Shown here: piece by piece, positions 50,762 through 60,462 of the stretch
How positions within the stretch are numbered: the stretch's first letter is position 1
How the letters are laid out: each line of letters opens with the position of its first letter
Assembly: GCA_963841885.1 (NCBI GenBank)
Contig: CAWJEK010000017.1
Span: 62,001-126,000, forward strand
Source of the DNA: Bog-756 sp963841885
GTDB lineage: Bacteria > Actinomycetota > Acidimicrobiia > Acidimicrobiales > RAAP-2
Direction of reading: 5' to 3'
DNA: 64,000 nucleotides
Notes under the pieces: generated by a model
The model's database searches: none
The model's input: the letters and a program-made list of their open reading frames with translations, nothing else
Told to the model about the DNA's origin: nothing
Position numbers and translations under genes: made by a program

Positions 50762-51733
50762 TCAGATCCGTCCGCGCCCATCCGGTCCAGAGTTCGAGTC
50801 GGTCGTCTCCACTGATCCGGGAGCATCGTGGAGGGGGGAGGTGGCGGTCGTCCGGGGCCGGGGTCGGACCGTTCCGAGGTGTCGGCTCGGTCGGCCCAGG
50901 ATGAAGCCCTGGCCGTTCTGGAACCCCAACCGTCGGAGGGCATCGAGCTCGCCCCGGGTCTCGATCCCCTCGGCCACGAACGTCGTGTCGAGCGCCTCGG
51001 CGCCGAAGCCGAGCAGCGCCCGCGCCAGGGCCTGCTTGGCCGGATCGAGGTCGATGCCGCGGATCAACGAGATGTCGAGCTTGATCACCTCGGGCCGGAG
51101 TTCCAGGACGTGGTTGAAGCTCGCGAACCCGGAGCCGGCATCGTCGACCGCCAGCCGCATGCCGGCCGACCGTAACGGCTCGACGGCGGAGACGAACGCC
51201 CGGTAGTCGGCCACCCGGGTGTGCTCGGTCAGCTCGAGCACGATCCGCTCGGGGGGCACCGCGTCCATGACGGCGCGGAACCCCGTGGACACCATCGTCT
51301 CGGCCGACGCGTTGACCGACAGGTACATCCCGGACGGGAGGCGGTCGAGTCCTTCCAACGCCATGGCCAGAGCCGCGAGCTCCAGTTCCACCCCCACCCC
51401 GAGCGTCGCCGCCTCGGCGAACCAGGCGTCGGGCGGTCGGACGGGCAGCGGCGCGAAGCGGGACAGGGCCTCGGCTCCTACCGTCTCGCCGGTGCGGAGG
51501 TCGATGATCGGTTGGAGGTGGATCTCGAGCGCCCGGTCGGCGATCATCCCGCGGATCATGGTGACGCGCTCGGCGTCGGACCGACGGAACGGAACCGGAC
51601 GCGCATGGCGGTGCCGCCGCAGGGCGGAGAGCGAGGAGGGATGGGTGGAACCGGTCACCAGGAGCCGGGGTGCCGCGACCGGACCCGGTCCGACGAGTGG
51701 CGTATCACCTCCCGAGCCCATGGCTACCGACAT
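50762..51733 (-). CDS. EAL-domain c-di-GMP phosphodiesterase (no GGDEF)
   Basis: 323 aa from ATG 51733; a longer start at 51883 is possible. EAL domain with EIHLQPIIDLRTGETVGAEALSRF, ERIVLELTEHTRVADY, VDDAGSGFASFNHVLELRPEVIKLDISLIRG and FVAEGIETRGEL. The Glu-Ala-Leu and the D-D-A motif are kept, as are the loop 6 residues except DDFG, which reads DDAG, so activity may be weakened. N-terminal 85 residues are low complexity. The gene faces the CNB protein (convergent). Confidence 0.88.
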   Translation of the reverse strand: MSVAMGSGGDTPLVGPGPVAAPRLLVTGSTHPSSLSALRRHRHARPVPFRRSDAERVTMIRGMIADRALEIHLQPIIDLRTGETVGAEALSRFAPLPVRPPDAWFAEAATLGVGVELELAALAMALEGLDRLPSGMYLSVNASAETMVSTGFRAVMDAVPPERIVLELTEHTRVADYRAFVSAVEPLRSAGMRLAVDDAGSGFASFNHVLELRPEVIKLDISLIRGIDLDPAKQALARALLGFGAEALDTTFVAEGIETRGELDALRRLGFQNGQGFILGRPSRHLGTVRPRPRTTATSPLHDAPGSVETTDSNSGPDGRGRI

Positions 51734-51929
51734 CGCGCGCCCTCCCGTCCGGCCCGGCCAACCGCCCGCGGCCAGTGACCTCCCGCCAGTACCTGGAGGA
51801 TCGGCTGCCATCGCCGTCGGCTTGAGAGCGGACCCGCACCATGTGTTGCATCCGTCCCGGGGTCCGAACCCGCAACCACCCACTCCCCCGGTGCCGGCCC
51901 GGCCCCGACCATCGCCGGCCGCCGGACGC

Positions 51930-53565
51930 TCAAAAGGCCAGGTACTGGTGTACGGACCGCACCGACGCCGACCCCTCGCCCACCGCCGACGCCACCCGCT
52001 TCATCGACCCCGATCGCAGGTCACCGACCGCGAAGAGGCCCGGGTGGCTCGTTTCGAAGGGCAGTGGCGACCGGTCGAGCGTCTGCCACTCCTGGCCCAA
52101 CCGCTCGCCGCCCAGCGACAGGTCGGTGAGGACGAAGTCGCGCTCGTCGAGGGCCGCACAGCCGTCCAGCCAGCCTGACGACGGGTCCGCCCCGATGAAC
52201 GAGAACAGTCCGGTGCAGGGGTGGGCCGCGTCACCTTCGGGCCCGTGGAGCACCGCCGATTCGAGCGTCTCCCCGCCGTCCAAAGCGACCACGGTGGTCC
52301 GTGTCCGCAGGCTGATCCGGGGGTCGGCCTCCACCCGGTCGACCAGATAGCGCGACATGTCCTTCGTGAGGTCGGGCCCGCGGATGACGAGGCTGACCGG
52401 GCAACCGACCTGACTCAGGAACAGGGCGGCCTGTCCCGCCGAGTTACCGCCTCCGACCACGACGACGGGCGAGGGCCCGCACAGCCGCGCCTCCATCTCG
52501 GTGGCGGCGTAGTACACCCCATTCCCTTCGAAGTCACCCAACCGCGAGGCGTCGAGTCGCCGGTAGGAGGCGCCCGTGGCCGCGATCACGGCCCGGCCGG
52601 CCACCTCGGTCCCATCGCTCAGGCGCACGACCAGGTGCCCGGCGCGTTGTCCGAGGGAGACCGCCGTGCACGGCGCGGTGAGACTCGCCCCGAACTTCTC
52701 GGCCTGGATGATCGCCCGCTGCGTGAGTTCCTCGCCGGAGACGCCCATCGGGAAGCCGAGGTAGTTCTCGATCCGGGAGCTCATCCCGGCCTGTCCGCCC
52801 GGAGCGGTCATCTCCACGCCCAACGTGCGCAGGCCCTCCGAGGCTCCGTACACGGCGGCCGCCAGACCCGCCGGGCCGCCGCCCACGACCACCAGGTCGA
52901 AGCACCGTTGGGGCAGGCTCTCGACGGTCAGGCCGAGGAACGCCGCCACGTCACCCGGTGTGGCCCGGCGCAGCACGGTGCCGGTGGCGATGACGACGGG
53001 AAGCTCCGTAGCGGCGAGACCGAACTGCTCCACCAGGGCTCCGACGTGCGGGTCGTGATCGGCGTCCAACCACTCGTGGGGGACGCGGGTCCGGGTGAGG
53101 AACTCCCGGATATGGAGGGATTCCGGTGAGTACTGCGATCCGATCACCCGGATGGCGGCCCCGGCTCCCGTCAGGAGCAGGCCCCGCCGCGCCACGAATG
53201 CGGCCAGGATCGTGTCCCCCAACCGGGGGGTGGTCGCCATCAGCTGCCGGAGCCGCTCGCGGGGGACCACGACCACCTCCCCGGGAGTGACGACCCGGGC
53301 CGACACGAAGACCCGGAGGCCGCTCAACATGTTCAGCTCCCCGAGGAAGCGACCCGGGCCGTGGTGGGCGACGACCTGCTCGTCGCCGTCCACGGCGACC
53401 ACGATGTCGACCGCCGCGCTCGACCAGGACGAAGAAGTCGTAGGTGACGTCCCCCTCGCGGAAGAGGTACTCCCCCTCCTCGACCTGACGTCGGACCCCC
53501 AGGTCGGCGACCCGTGCCATGTCGGCGGCGTCCAGAATCGGCGCGGCTACCTCGTCGTCGGCCAT
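51930..53565 (-). CDS. Cyclic nucleotide-binding / thioredoxin-like / thioredoxin-reductase-like fusion (frameshifted near 53420)
   Basis: About 545 aa. N-terminal cyclic-nucleotide-binding domain (MADDEVAAPILDAADMARVADL, EGEYLFREGDVTYDFFVLV, then after a one-base slip AAVDIVVAVDGDEQVVAHH and FLGELNMLSGLRVFVSARV). Next is a glutaredoxin-like domain (LHIREFLTRTRVPHEWLDADHD, LPVVIATG). Then an FAD/NADPH thioredoxin-reductase fold with VVVGGGPAGLAAAVYG, QAGMSSRIENYLGFP, VVVGGGNSAGQAALFLSQVG and LFAVGDLRSGSMKRV. The site where thioredoxin reductase has C-x-x-C reads YYAATEMEARLCG, so the redox pair is absent. This architecture recurs in actinobacteria; it probably senses cNMP and reduces an unknown acceptor. 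ATG 53565 is the best start. Confidence 0.85.
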
Positions 53566-53672
53566 GACACGGCCCTCCGTCTCGCTCCGAGCCCGCACCG
53601 GTGTCGGCCACGGGTTGTGCCCTGCACCGTATTCGCCCCGATCCCGGCCTGCTTCGCCGGCGGTCGGGTGGG

Positions 53673-53678
53673 TAATAT
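53673..53678 (+). promoter_or_regulatory. -10 box TAATAT for leaderless UBP-zinc-finger gene
   Basis: TAATAT ends 7 nt before ATG 53686 and is a near-consensus -10; a leaderless transcript is likely. Confidence 0.6.
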
Positions 53679-53685
53679 TCGCTCC

Positions 53686-54030
53686 ATGGCCGACCCGATG
53701 ATCGATCCGGAGGCGCTCCCCAGTGGCGACGGGTGCGTGGAGTGCCTCGAAGGGGAGGGGTGGTGGTTCCACCTGCGGCGCTGTGCGGCCTGTGGCCACA
53801 TCGGATGCTGTGACTCATCACCCAGCCAGCACGCGAGTTCGCACGCCCGGTCGACCGGCCACTGGGTCATCACCAGTTTCGAACCGGGCGAGGACTGGTT
53901 CTACGACTACCGGTCCGACCGGGCGGTCGAAGGCGCACCACTGCCTCCGCCCGAACACCATCCGCTCAGCCAACCCACGCCGGGCCCGGCGGGCCGGGTT
54001 CCCGAGGACTGGGACCAGCACCTGCACTGA
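53686..54030 (+). CDS. UBP-type zinc finger protein
   Basis: 114 aa. Zinc ligands follow the UBP/PHF pattern: DGCVECLEGEGWWFHLRRCAACGHIGCCDSSPSQHASSHARSTGHWV. The C-terminal half (GEDWFYDYRSDRAVEGAPLPPPEHHPLSQP) is acidic and proline-rich. In eukaryotes the fold binds ubiquitin tails; in actinobacteria the role is unknown, and often the gene is next to a CNB-TrxR fusion, as here (divergent). Confidence 0.9.
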   Translation: MADPMIDPEALPSGDGCVECLEGEGWWFHLRRCAACGHIGCCDSSPSQHASSHARSTGHWVITSFEPGEDWFYDYRSDRAVEGAPLPPPEHHPLSQPTPGPAGRVPEDWDQHLH

Positions 54031-54225
54031 CGCCGGGCGTCGATCCCCCGGTGGACGCCGCGGGCGTCCTTGCCTGCCCGACGGGCCGCTCTCACCCGGG
54101 GCGCGCCACGCCCTCTCTCCAGGCGGAGGGTCTACGTGAGCAACGAATCACCCTTGGCGGAGGGTTCGACATGAGGGAACGGGCCCGGCTGCCTTCCGAC
54201 GCCGGGTTGCGCTACGAATGGGGAG

Positions 54226-54582
54226 ATGGAGGAACCGACCGCCCGTTCGGCGATCGAGGCCGAGCAGGTGGCGGCCAGCGAACGGGTGCACGCGTTGACG
54301 ACCGAACTCGCCGGACTCGCCGGCGATGCCGAGGACGCCAACGGCGACGACGAGCACGACCCGGAAGGGTCGACACTGGCCTACGAGCGGGCCCGGGTGG
54401 CAGCCCTCCTGGCCGATGCGGAGTCGAATCTGAGGGATCTCGACCGGGCCCGGGCGAAGCTGGCGGACGGGACCTACGCGGTCTGCGAAGTCTGTGGACG
54501 CAACATTCCGCGAGACCGTCTCCAGGCGCTGCCCGGCACCCGGACCTGCATCGACTGCGCGGTGGCGCCGCGGTCGGGCTGA
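54226..54582 (+). CDS. TraR/DksA-family zinc finger protein
   Basis: 118 aa. Acidic helical N-terminus (AGDAEDANGDDEHDPEGSTL, with the DP-x-D-like tip residues of DksA weakly kept) and C-terminal four-Cys finger CEVCGRNIPRDRLQALPGTRTCIDC. It may bind the RNA polymerase secondary channel as in DksA or be a general transcription modulator. ATG 54226. Confidence 0.88.
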   Translation: MEEPTARSAIEAEQVAASERVHALTTELAGLAGDAEDANGDDEHDPEGSTLAYERARVAALLADAESNLRDLDRARAKLADGTYAVCEVCGRNIPRDRLQALPGTRTCIDCAVAPRSG

Positions 54583-54643
54583 CGACGACCGTAGGCACGA
54601 CGGATCCCGCACGCCGAGGGGGCTGCGGCCCCGCCGTCCGGGG

Positions 54644-55408
54644 TCAGGAGAAGTGCGTGTCCGGCCGTTCGACCCGGACGCCGTCGACGGTGACGTCGAC
54701 CTTCTCGTTGTAGAAGCTCACCAGGCCGGCGATCGGCAGCAATTGCCGGGTCGGGAAGTCATAGGCCCACGCCAGATCGGGGACCACCCGACCCCCGACG
54801 GCAACCGACCAGTAGGCACTCGTCGTGCCCTTGTACGGACAGGACGTGACCGTGTCGCTCGGGCGGAGGTGCTCGAAGTGCACGTCCAGGCGGTCGAAGT
54901 AGAACCTGGTCGGCAGTCCGGTCTCGAAGACGGTGACGGTTCGGGACGACTCGGCGAGGACCAGCCCCTCCAGTTCGATGACCACCCGACGGTCCGATCG
55001 CAGGGCGTCCACCCGGGTGTAGGGATCCCGGGGGTGGACGAACACCTCCTCGTCCTCCTCGAACCAGCTGTCCAGTGCCGACCAGTCGAAGCGGACGGTC
55101 CCGGTGATCCCTTCCACGTCCGACGCGACGTAGTGATGGGCGACACCCCGGCGGTCCTCCCCTCCGGTCCGCACACCGAGGCGCCGGGCGGTCCCCCGAC
55201 GCAGATGTTCCTCCCGCTCCTCGTCGATCAGGATCTCGGGATCGATGTCGTCGTACGGGATGTAGTACTGCGGGTAGTGGGGCCACTCCCACACGTAGAG
55301 GACACGTCTCGAGTCGATGACCACCGATCCGTCGAGGGTGGCGCGGATCCGCCTCGGAACGGGCTCGACGTGGTTCACGGTGACGATCGCCTGCGGGTAG
55401 TCGCTCAC
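54644..55408 (-). CDS. Tandem DUF427 protein
   Basis: About 254 aa. Two DUF427 domains in a row: YPQAIVTVNHVEPVPRRIRATLDGSVVIDSRRVLYVWEWPHYPQYYIP, then VVIELEGLVLAESSRTVTVFETGLPTRFYFDRLDVHFEHLRPSDTVTSCPYKGTTSAYWSV. The SCPYKG and NEKVDVTVDG motifs are typical. DUF427 is of unknown function, found across actinobacteria, mostly single domain; two-domain forms also occur. The GTG start at 55408 (MSDYPQA) follows gggaggaggcac. The 303-bp gap to the next gene has no convincing gene. Confidence 0.88.
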   Translation of the reverse strand: MSDYPQAIVTVNHVEPVPRRIRATLDGSVVIDSRRVLYVWEWPHYPQYYIPYDDIDPEILIDEEREEHLRRGTARRLGVRTGGEDRRGVAHHYVASDVEGITGTVRFDWSALDSWFEEDEEVFVHPRDPYTRVDALRSDRRVVIELEGLVLAESSRTVTVFETGLPTRFYFDRLDVHFEHLRPSDTVTSCPYKGTTSAYWSVAVGGRVVPDLAWAYDFPTRQLLPIAGLVSFYNEKVDVTVDGVRVERPDTHFS

Positions 55409-55711
55409 GTGCCTCCTCCCGGGGACCGGTCTCCCTCCAGAGTGTAGGGGCCCGCGTCGCCACACGGACCCCACGGCCACCCGTCCCGGCGGGCTCCGGC
55501 CCCCACCGCCGGGCCGTCACGTATGACGACATGCGGTGCAAGGACCCGGCCCCGGCCGGGTGAAACGACGAGGGATCACGGCCGGGACCGAGGTCACCGG
55601 GGCTCGCTAGCATCTGCCCGGATGAACGCTACGGGCGGCGGCCTTCCAACACGGATGTCGAAGGGTGCGGGAGCGTGACCGGTGAGGCCGGCCGTCCGGA
55701 TCGGGGCGCAG

Positions 55712-56944
55712 ATGGATTTTGACGACACGCCCGAGGAAGCAGCCGTCCGGTCATCGGTGCGCGCCTGGCTCGAGGCCAACGCCACCCGACGGGAAGAAGG
55801 GACGGTGGCGCAGCGCCGCTGGCGTGACCCGTCACCCGAAGCCCAGCTCGCCCACGTGCGGGCCTGTCAGGCGTGGCAGGCGAAGCTGTTCGACGGGGGT
55901 TGGGCCGGCGTCACCTGGCCCGCCGGGTACGGCGGCCGGAGCGGCACGGCGGTCGAACAGGCGGTCGTCAACCAGGAGATGGCCCGGTTCGACGTCGGCG
56001 GCGGAGCCCTGTCAGTGGGGATCGGGATGGTCGGCCCGACGCTGCTGGCCTGGGGCACCGACGAGCAGAAGGCCGGGCATCTGCGGGCCATCCTGCGCGG
56101 TGACGAGGTCTGGTGCCAGCTGTTCAGCGAGCCCGGAGCCGGCTCGGACCTCGCCGGTCTCTCGACCCGGGCCGAACTCGACGGCGATACGTGGGTCGTG
56201 AACGGGCAGAAGGTGTGGACGTCGCTCGCCCACCACAGCGACTGGGCCATCCTCCTGGCCCGGACCGACCCCGACGTCCCCAAGCACCAGGGCATCACCT
56301 TCTTCCTGGTCGACATGACCAGTCCCGGCGTCGACATCCGCCCACTCCGCCAGATCGACGGGGTCGCCCACTTCAACGAGGTGTTCCTCACCGATGTCCG
56401 GATCCCCTCGAACCAGGTCGTCGGGCCGGTCCACGGGGGATGGCGGGTCGCCCACACCACCCTGTCGAGCGAGCGTGCCCTGATCGGCGGAGGGGCGGGC
56501 GTCCGCTTCGAGGACCTCCGCGACCTCGCCCGGTCCACCGGCCGTTCGGCGGACCCCGTATTCCGCCAGGCTCTGGCCCTGGCCTACACCCGGTTCGAAC
56601 TCCTGCGCTTCCTCGGTCTCCGGGTCCAGACGGCCCTGAGCCACGGTGTCCCACCGGGATCCGAGGCCTCGGTCATGAAGCTCGCGTACTCGGAGCACAC
56701 CGCCGACCTGGCCGACCTCGCCCTGCGGCTCGAGGGCGCCTCGGGGATGCTCGGGACCGACGCCGCTCCCGACGGCGGATTCTGGCAGCAGCACTTCCTC
56801 TCCCAGTGGACCGTCCGCATCGGTGGCGGCACGGATCAGGTGCAGCGGAACATCATCGGCGAGCGTGTGCTCGGCCTGCCCCGGGAGCCCGATCCCGGTC
56901 GCTCCGAGCCGTTCCGACGATCATCCGTGGCACCGGTCCCGTGA
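55712..56944 (+). CDS. Acyl-CoA dehydrogenase (FadE/CaiA-like)
   Basis: 410 aa. FSEPGAGSDLAGLSTRAELDGDTWVVNGQKVWTSLAHHSDWAILLARTD, VHGGWRVAHTTLSSERALIGGG, and the C-terminal RIGGGTDQVQRNIIGERVLGLPREP that includes the FAD-binding QVQRNI. Such FadE/ChsE-like members act on sterol side chains, terpenoids or branched acyl-CoAs. ATG 55712 or GTG 55682. Confidence 0.92.
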   Translation: MDFDDTPEEAAVRSSVRAWLEANATRREEGTVAQRRWRDPSPEAQLAHVRACQAWQAKLFDGGWAGVTWPAGYGGRSGTAVEQAVVNQEMARFDVGGGALSVGIGMVGPTLLAWGTDEQKAGHLRAILRGDEVWCQLFSEPGAGSDLAGLSTRAELDGDTWVVNGQKVWTSLAHHSDWAILLARTDPDVPKHQGITFFLVDMTSPGVDIRPLRQIDGVAHFNEVFLTDVRIPSNQVVGPVHGGWRVAHTTLSSERALIGGGAGVRFEDLRDLARSTGRSADPVFRQALALAYTRFELLRFLGLRVQTALSHGVPPGSEASVMKLAYSEHTADLADLALRLEGASGMLGTDAAPDGGFWQQHFLSQWTVRIGGGTDQVQRNIIGERVLGLPREPDPGRSEPFRRSSVAPVP

Positions 56945-56974
56945 TCCAGGGAACCGGGCCCCGCCCGGCCCGGT

Positions 56975-57535
56975 TCAGGCCGGGTCGGATCCCGACGCGT
57001 GCAACTCCGCCAGGGCCCGCACGAGGGAGGCCTCGATGAGCTTGTCGTTGCCCCTGGAGATGGAATCGTGCACCCGGCGCTCGAGAAGGCGACGCATCAC
57101 CGGGTTGAAGACCTCGTAGGTCTCCCGGAAGTGGACCCGGGTGCGCCCCCCGCCCAGGTCCTCCAGTCGGGTCCCCCCCGAGGCCCGCGACCAGAGAGGC
57201 TTGCCCACCGCGTCGTACCGCCAGGACACCGGACGCCGGGCCTCGGTGATCCACTCCCACGACTGGGCCCGGCCCCCGGACAGCAGGTACCGGGGAACGG
57301 GAAAGGTGCAGTGGCGGACCAGACCGTTCCCGTCCTCGTCGCCGGGGTGGAAGACCTCGATCTCGACCGTGTCCGAGGTGAATCCGGCGCGCATCCGCTG
57401 CCACCGGATGTCCCAGACCTCCTCGGGCGTGCCGTCGACCACGAAGTCGAAGGTGTGTTCCTGCACGATCCTGGCTCCCCTCTCTCCTACGCCGGTCCGT
57501 CCGGCCCGCTCTTCACCGACCGGCTCCTCCGTCAC
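56975..57535 (-). CDS. SRPBCC (START/Bet v1-like) family protein
   Basis: 186 aa. Helix-grip fold signature: IVQEHTFDFVVDGTPEEVWDIRWQRMRAGF, FPVPRYLLSGGRAQSWEWITEARRPVSWRYDAVGKPLW, GGGRTRVHFRETYEV. Binds hydrophobic ligands; no activity predicted. Overlaps the 3' end of the acyl-CoA synthetase gene by 23 nt, so the two are probably co-transcribed. Confidence 0.78.
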   Translation of the reverse strand: MTEEPVGEERAGRTGVGERGARIVQEHTFDFVVDGTPEEVWDIRWQRMRAGFTSDTVEIEVFHPGDEDGNGLVRHCTFPVPRYLLSGGRAQSWEWITEARRPVSWRYDAVGKPLWSRASGGTRLEDLGGGRTRVHFRETYEVFNPVMRRLLERRVHDSISRGNDKLIEASLVRALAELHASGSDPA

Positions 57536-59054
57536 CCGGGCCGACTCCGGCCGTCAGACGCGACTTGACCACCTTGCCGCTGGCGTTCCGGGGGAGTTCA
57601 CCCACGACCACGACCCGGCGGGGCACCTTGTAGTCGGCCAGGGTCTGACGGGCGACGTCGATGACCTCCGGCGCGGTGGCCACCGAACCCGGCCGCAGGA
57701 CGACCCAGGCGGCCACGTCCTCACCCAGCACGTCGTGCGGCACGCCGGCCACGGCGGCCTCGACCACGTCGGGATGGGACTGGAGGGCGGCCTCCACGTC
57801 GTCGGTGTAGACGTTCATGCCGCCGCGGACGATCATCTCCTTCTTGCGGCCCACGATGTAGAGGTAGCCGTCGGCGTCGAGCCGGCCGAGGTCCCCGGTG
57901 TGGAGCCAACCGCCCGCCCACTGCCGGGCGGTGGCCTCCGCGTCCCGGTAGTACTCGCGGTGGCCTCCCGGGTTACGGGTCAGGACCTCGCCCACCTCGC
58001 CCACGGGGCGCTCGGCTCCGCCGTCGTCCACGATCTTGACCTCGACGGGTGGCGTCGGGCGTCCGACGGCACCGGGCCGGGTCCGGGCCGCCTCGGGATC
58101 CATGGTGAAGGTGGCGTGCCCGCCCTCGGTCATGCCGTAGCTGTTGAGCACGTCGGTGCCGGGCAGCTTGGCCTGCAGGACCTGGAGGGTGTGGGGGGCC
58201 AGCGGCGCGCCGCCCAGGATGAGCTTGCGCAGGCTCGTCAGGTCGGCCGTGGCGAACGCCGGATGGTGGATCAGGAGCTGGGCCATGGCCGGGACCACGA
58301 AGGCGATGTCGGGCCGCTCGCCCTCCACGATCTCGAGCCACCGGCCGGCGTCGAAGGTGGGTAGGTGGAGCACGGTCATCCCGGACTTCATCGGGTTGTG
58401 GATGAATCCGAGTCCGGCGAAGGTGAAGACCGGCGACGCGGTCAACCACCCGGTCCCCTGCCACTCGGGCACCTGGTTGGGGATCTTGGCCACCTGGCCG
58501 TGCCGCACGGCCACTCCCTTGGGCCGGCCCGTCGTGCCGGACGTGTACATGATGTCGGCCAGGTCGTCGCCGCCCACCGGGGCCTGGACCGGGGAGTCGT
58601 CCTCGGCCATCACGTCCTCCAGGTCGACGGCCCCGTCGGCCAGCGGGTCTCCCACGGCGACGAGCGACGTCAGCGACGGCACCGAGCCGATCAGCGGTGC
58701 GAGGGACGCCCCGAAGGAGCCGCTGGCCACCACGGCGCTCACCTCGGCGTGCTCCAGGATGCCCCGCACCTCGGGGGGTGAGAGCCGGTTGTTGAGCGGG
58801 ACGGCGACCGCTCCCAGCTTGTGGACGGCGCTGTAGGTCACGATCCACGCCAGGACGTGGTCGGCCTCCATGAGGATGGCCACCCGCTGGCCCCGGCCGA
58901 CCCCGAGGTCGGCGAGTCCGCGGGCCAGACGGTTGGACCGGCGCTCCCATCCGCCGAACGTGATCGACGTGCCGTTCCCGAGGTTCCGGTAGGCGGTCTC
59001 GTCCGGGTAGGCGGCGGACATCAGCCGCAGCTGGTCGGTGAGGAGTCCGGTCAC
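57513..59054 (-). CDS. AMP-forming acyl-CoA synthetase
   Basis: 513 aa ANL enzyme. AMP-binding loop YTSGTTGRPKGVAVRH (A3), motif A5 NSYGMTEGGHATF, GWLHTGDLGRLDADGYLYIVGRKKEMIVRGG (A7-A8) and catalytic Lys motif PRNASGKVVKSRL (A10). Activates a carboxylic acid as CoA ester; with neighbouring acyl-CoA dehydrogenase, amidohydrolase and SnoaL-like genes this looks like a catabolic cluster, substrate unknown. Intact frame. Confidence 0.92.
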   Translation of the reverse strand: MTGLLTDQLRLMSAAYPDETAYRNLGNGTSITFGGWERRSNRLARGLADLGVGRGQRVAILMEADHVLAWIVTYSAVHKLGAVAVPLNNRLSPPEVRGILEHAEVSAVVASGSFGASLAPLIGSVPSLTSLVAVGDPLADGAVDLEDVMAEDDSPVQAPVGGDDLADIMYTSGTTGRPKGVAVRHGQVAKIPNQVPEWQGTGWLTASPVFTFAGLGFIHNPMKSGMTVLHLPTFDAGRWLEIVEGERPDIAFVVPAMAQLLIHHPAFATADLTSLRKLILGGAPLAPHTLQVLQAKLPGTDVLNSYGMTEGGHATFTMDPEAARTRPGAVGRPTPPVEVKIVDDGGAERPVGEVGEVLTRNPGGHREYYRDAEATARQWAGGWLHTGDLGRLDADGYLYIVGRKKEMIVRGGMNVYTDDVEAALQSHPDVVEAAVAGVPHDVLGEDVAAWVVLRPGSVATAPEVIDVARQTLADYKVPRRVVVVGELPRNASGKVVKSRLTAGVGPGDGGAGR

Positions 59055-59091
59055 CCGGCGGTCCGAACGTCCAGCGTCCCGGACACGTCGC

Positions 59092-60462
59092 TCAGGACCC
59101 GGTGCCCGCCGCCGAGGCCAACGGCACGGGACGGGCCAGGCTCCAGCTGAACGTCTCTGGTATGTCGTCCCGGTCGATCGGTCGGGACAGATCGGACACG
59201 GTGGGGCCGACGCGGTCGGCCACCTCCTGGAGCTGCCCCTCGTCGAAGCCGAAGACCCGACAGGCGTTGCCCCCGAGGATCCGTCGGAGATCCGGCTCGG
59301 GCAGACCCCCGAACACCTGGCGCAGGACCAGCCGATGGACCGGTGCGGCCCCCTCGAGATGGGGGTAGTCGGTCCCCCACATGAGCCGGTCGACGCCGAT
59401 CTCCTCGCGCATCTCGGCGTCGGAGCGCTGCATCAGCGAGCCGCCCAGGGACACGTGGCGGTCCACGTACTCCGACGGGCGCATCGAGAGGTAGGAGCGC
59501 ACCGGGGCCCCGCCGTGGGTGTCGAAGAAGGACTCCATGTCCCGCACCAGCGAGGGCAGCCACTGCACCCCGTTCTCCGTGACCACCACCTGGAGGTCGG
59601 GATGCCGGTCGAAGACGCCTCCGAAGATCAGGAACCACAGGGGTCGACGTGTGAACACGAACGTCTCGTACAGGCCCAGGAAACCACCGTGCTTGGCGTC
59701 GTAGAGCTGCCGGGCGTCGGTGGCCGAGCCCGACGCCCCGGTGTGGAGGTTGACCACGACGCCGTGCTCCTCGCACGCGCTCCACAGCGGCTCGTAGTAC
59801 TCGTCGGCATAACCGGGGAGCCCCGAGCGCACGGACATGGCCGGTAGCATGATGCCCCCGTGGATGTCGTGGTCCCGGGCCCAGGCGATGGCCCCGACGG
59901 CCTCGTCGAGGTCGTGGAGGTCGATCGGGATGCAGCCGGTCCGACGTCCCGGAGCGGCGGCCACGAACTCGGCCAGCCACCGGTAGTAGGCCCACAGGGC
60001 GGGCCACACCGGGTCGAGGTTCTTGGCGGTATGGCCTCCGAGGTACATCGCCGGAGACAACCCGCCGGCCAGCACCGGGCCCGGGAACACCACCTCGGCA
60101 TGGATGCCCTGGTCCTCGAGGTAGGCGAGACGCCGGCCGTCGGCGTCGGAGGCGAACACCCAGTCCTCGCCGTAGCGGTCCAGCCAGGCGGCGGCGGCGT
60201 GGACGTCGACACCCATACCGGCGAGGCGGCGGGTGGCCACGGCTCGGACGGCGTCGGCATCGTCGACCTCGCCGGGGTCGACTCCCCCGAACATGGGAAT
60301 GGCCACGGAGGAGAGATCCCCGAATTCCGCCACCGCCCGGCGGTGCACCGGATCGACGTAGGAGAGGAACTCCTCCAGGGTGTCCGGCGCGGCGTGGGCG
60401 TCGGCCGACACCACCACGTACGACCGCGCCTCGGACGGGGTGTCACCCGCGTGCTCAGCCAA
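59092..60462 (-). CDS. Amidohydrolase_2-family metal-dependent hydrolase
   Basis: About 456 aa TIM-barrel hydrolase. VVVSADAHAAPDTLEEFLSYVDP (N-terminal D-x-H metal motif), RTGCIPIDLHDLDEAVGAIAWARDH, VVNLHTGASG, VVVTENGVQWLPSLVRDMESFFD and RLMWGTDYPHLEG with the last Asp ligand. This is the COG2159 class that decarboxylates or hydrolyses aromatic/aliphatic acids. TTG 60462 after gaggcgagtcgg is the likely start, but it is not certain. Overlaps divergently the SnoaL-like gene region. Confidence 0.85.
   Translation of the reverse strand: MAEHAGDTPSEARSYVVVSADAHAAPDTLEEFLSYVDPVHRRAVAEFGDLSSVAIPMFGGVDPGEVDDADAVRAVATRRLAGMGVDVHAAAAWLDRYGEDWVFASDADGRRLAYLEDQGIHAEVVFPGPVLAGGLSPAMYLGGHTAKNLDPVWPALWAYYRWLAEFVAAAPGRRTGCIPIDLHDLDEAVGAIAWARDHDIHGGIMLPAMSVRSGLPGYADEYYEPLWSACEEHGVVVNLHTGASGSATDARQLYDAKHGGFLGLYETFVFTRRPLWFLIFGGVFDRHPDLQVVVTENGVQWLPSLVRDMESFFDTHGGAPVRSYLSMRPSEYVDRHVSLGGSLMQRSDAEMREEIGVDRLMWGTDYPHLEGAAPVHRLVLRQVFGGLPEPDLRRILGGNACRVFGFDEGQLQEVADRVGPTVSDLSRPIDRDDIPETFSWSLARPVPLASAAGTGS

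Noticed and set aside
55409..55711. Possible 18-codon upstream ORF (55622-55678) before the acyl-CoA dehydrogenase gene
   Set aside because: A TAGCAT box lies 8 nt before its ATG, but the peptide has no features and the gap otherwise shows no gene; too weak to annotate.
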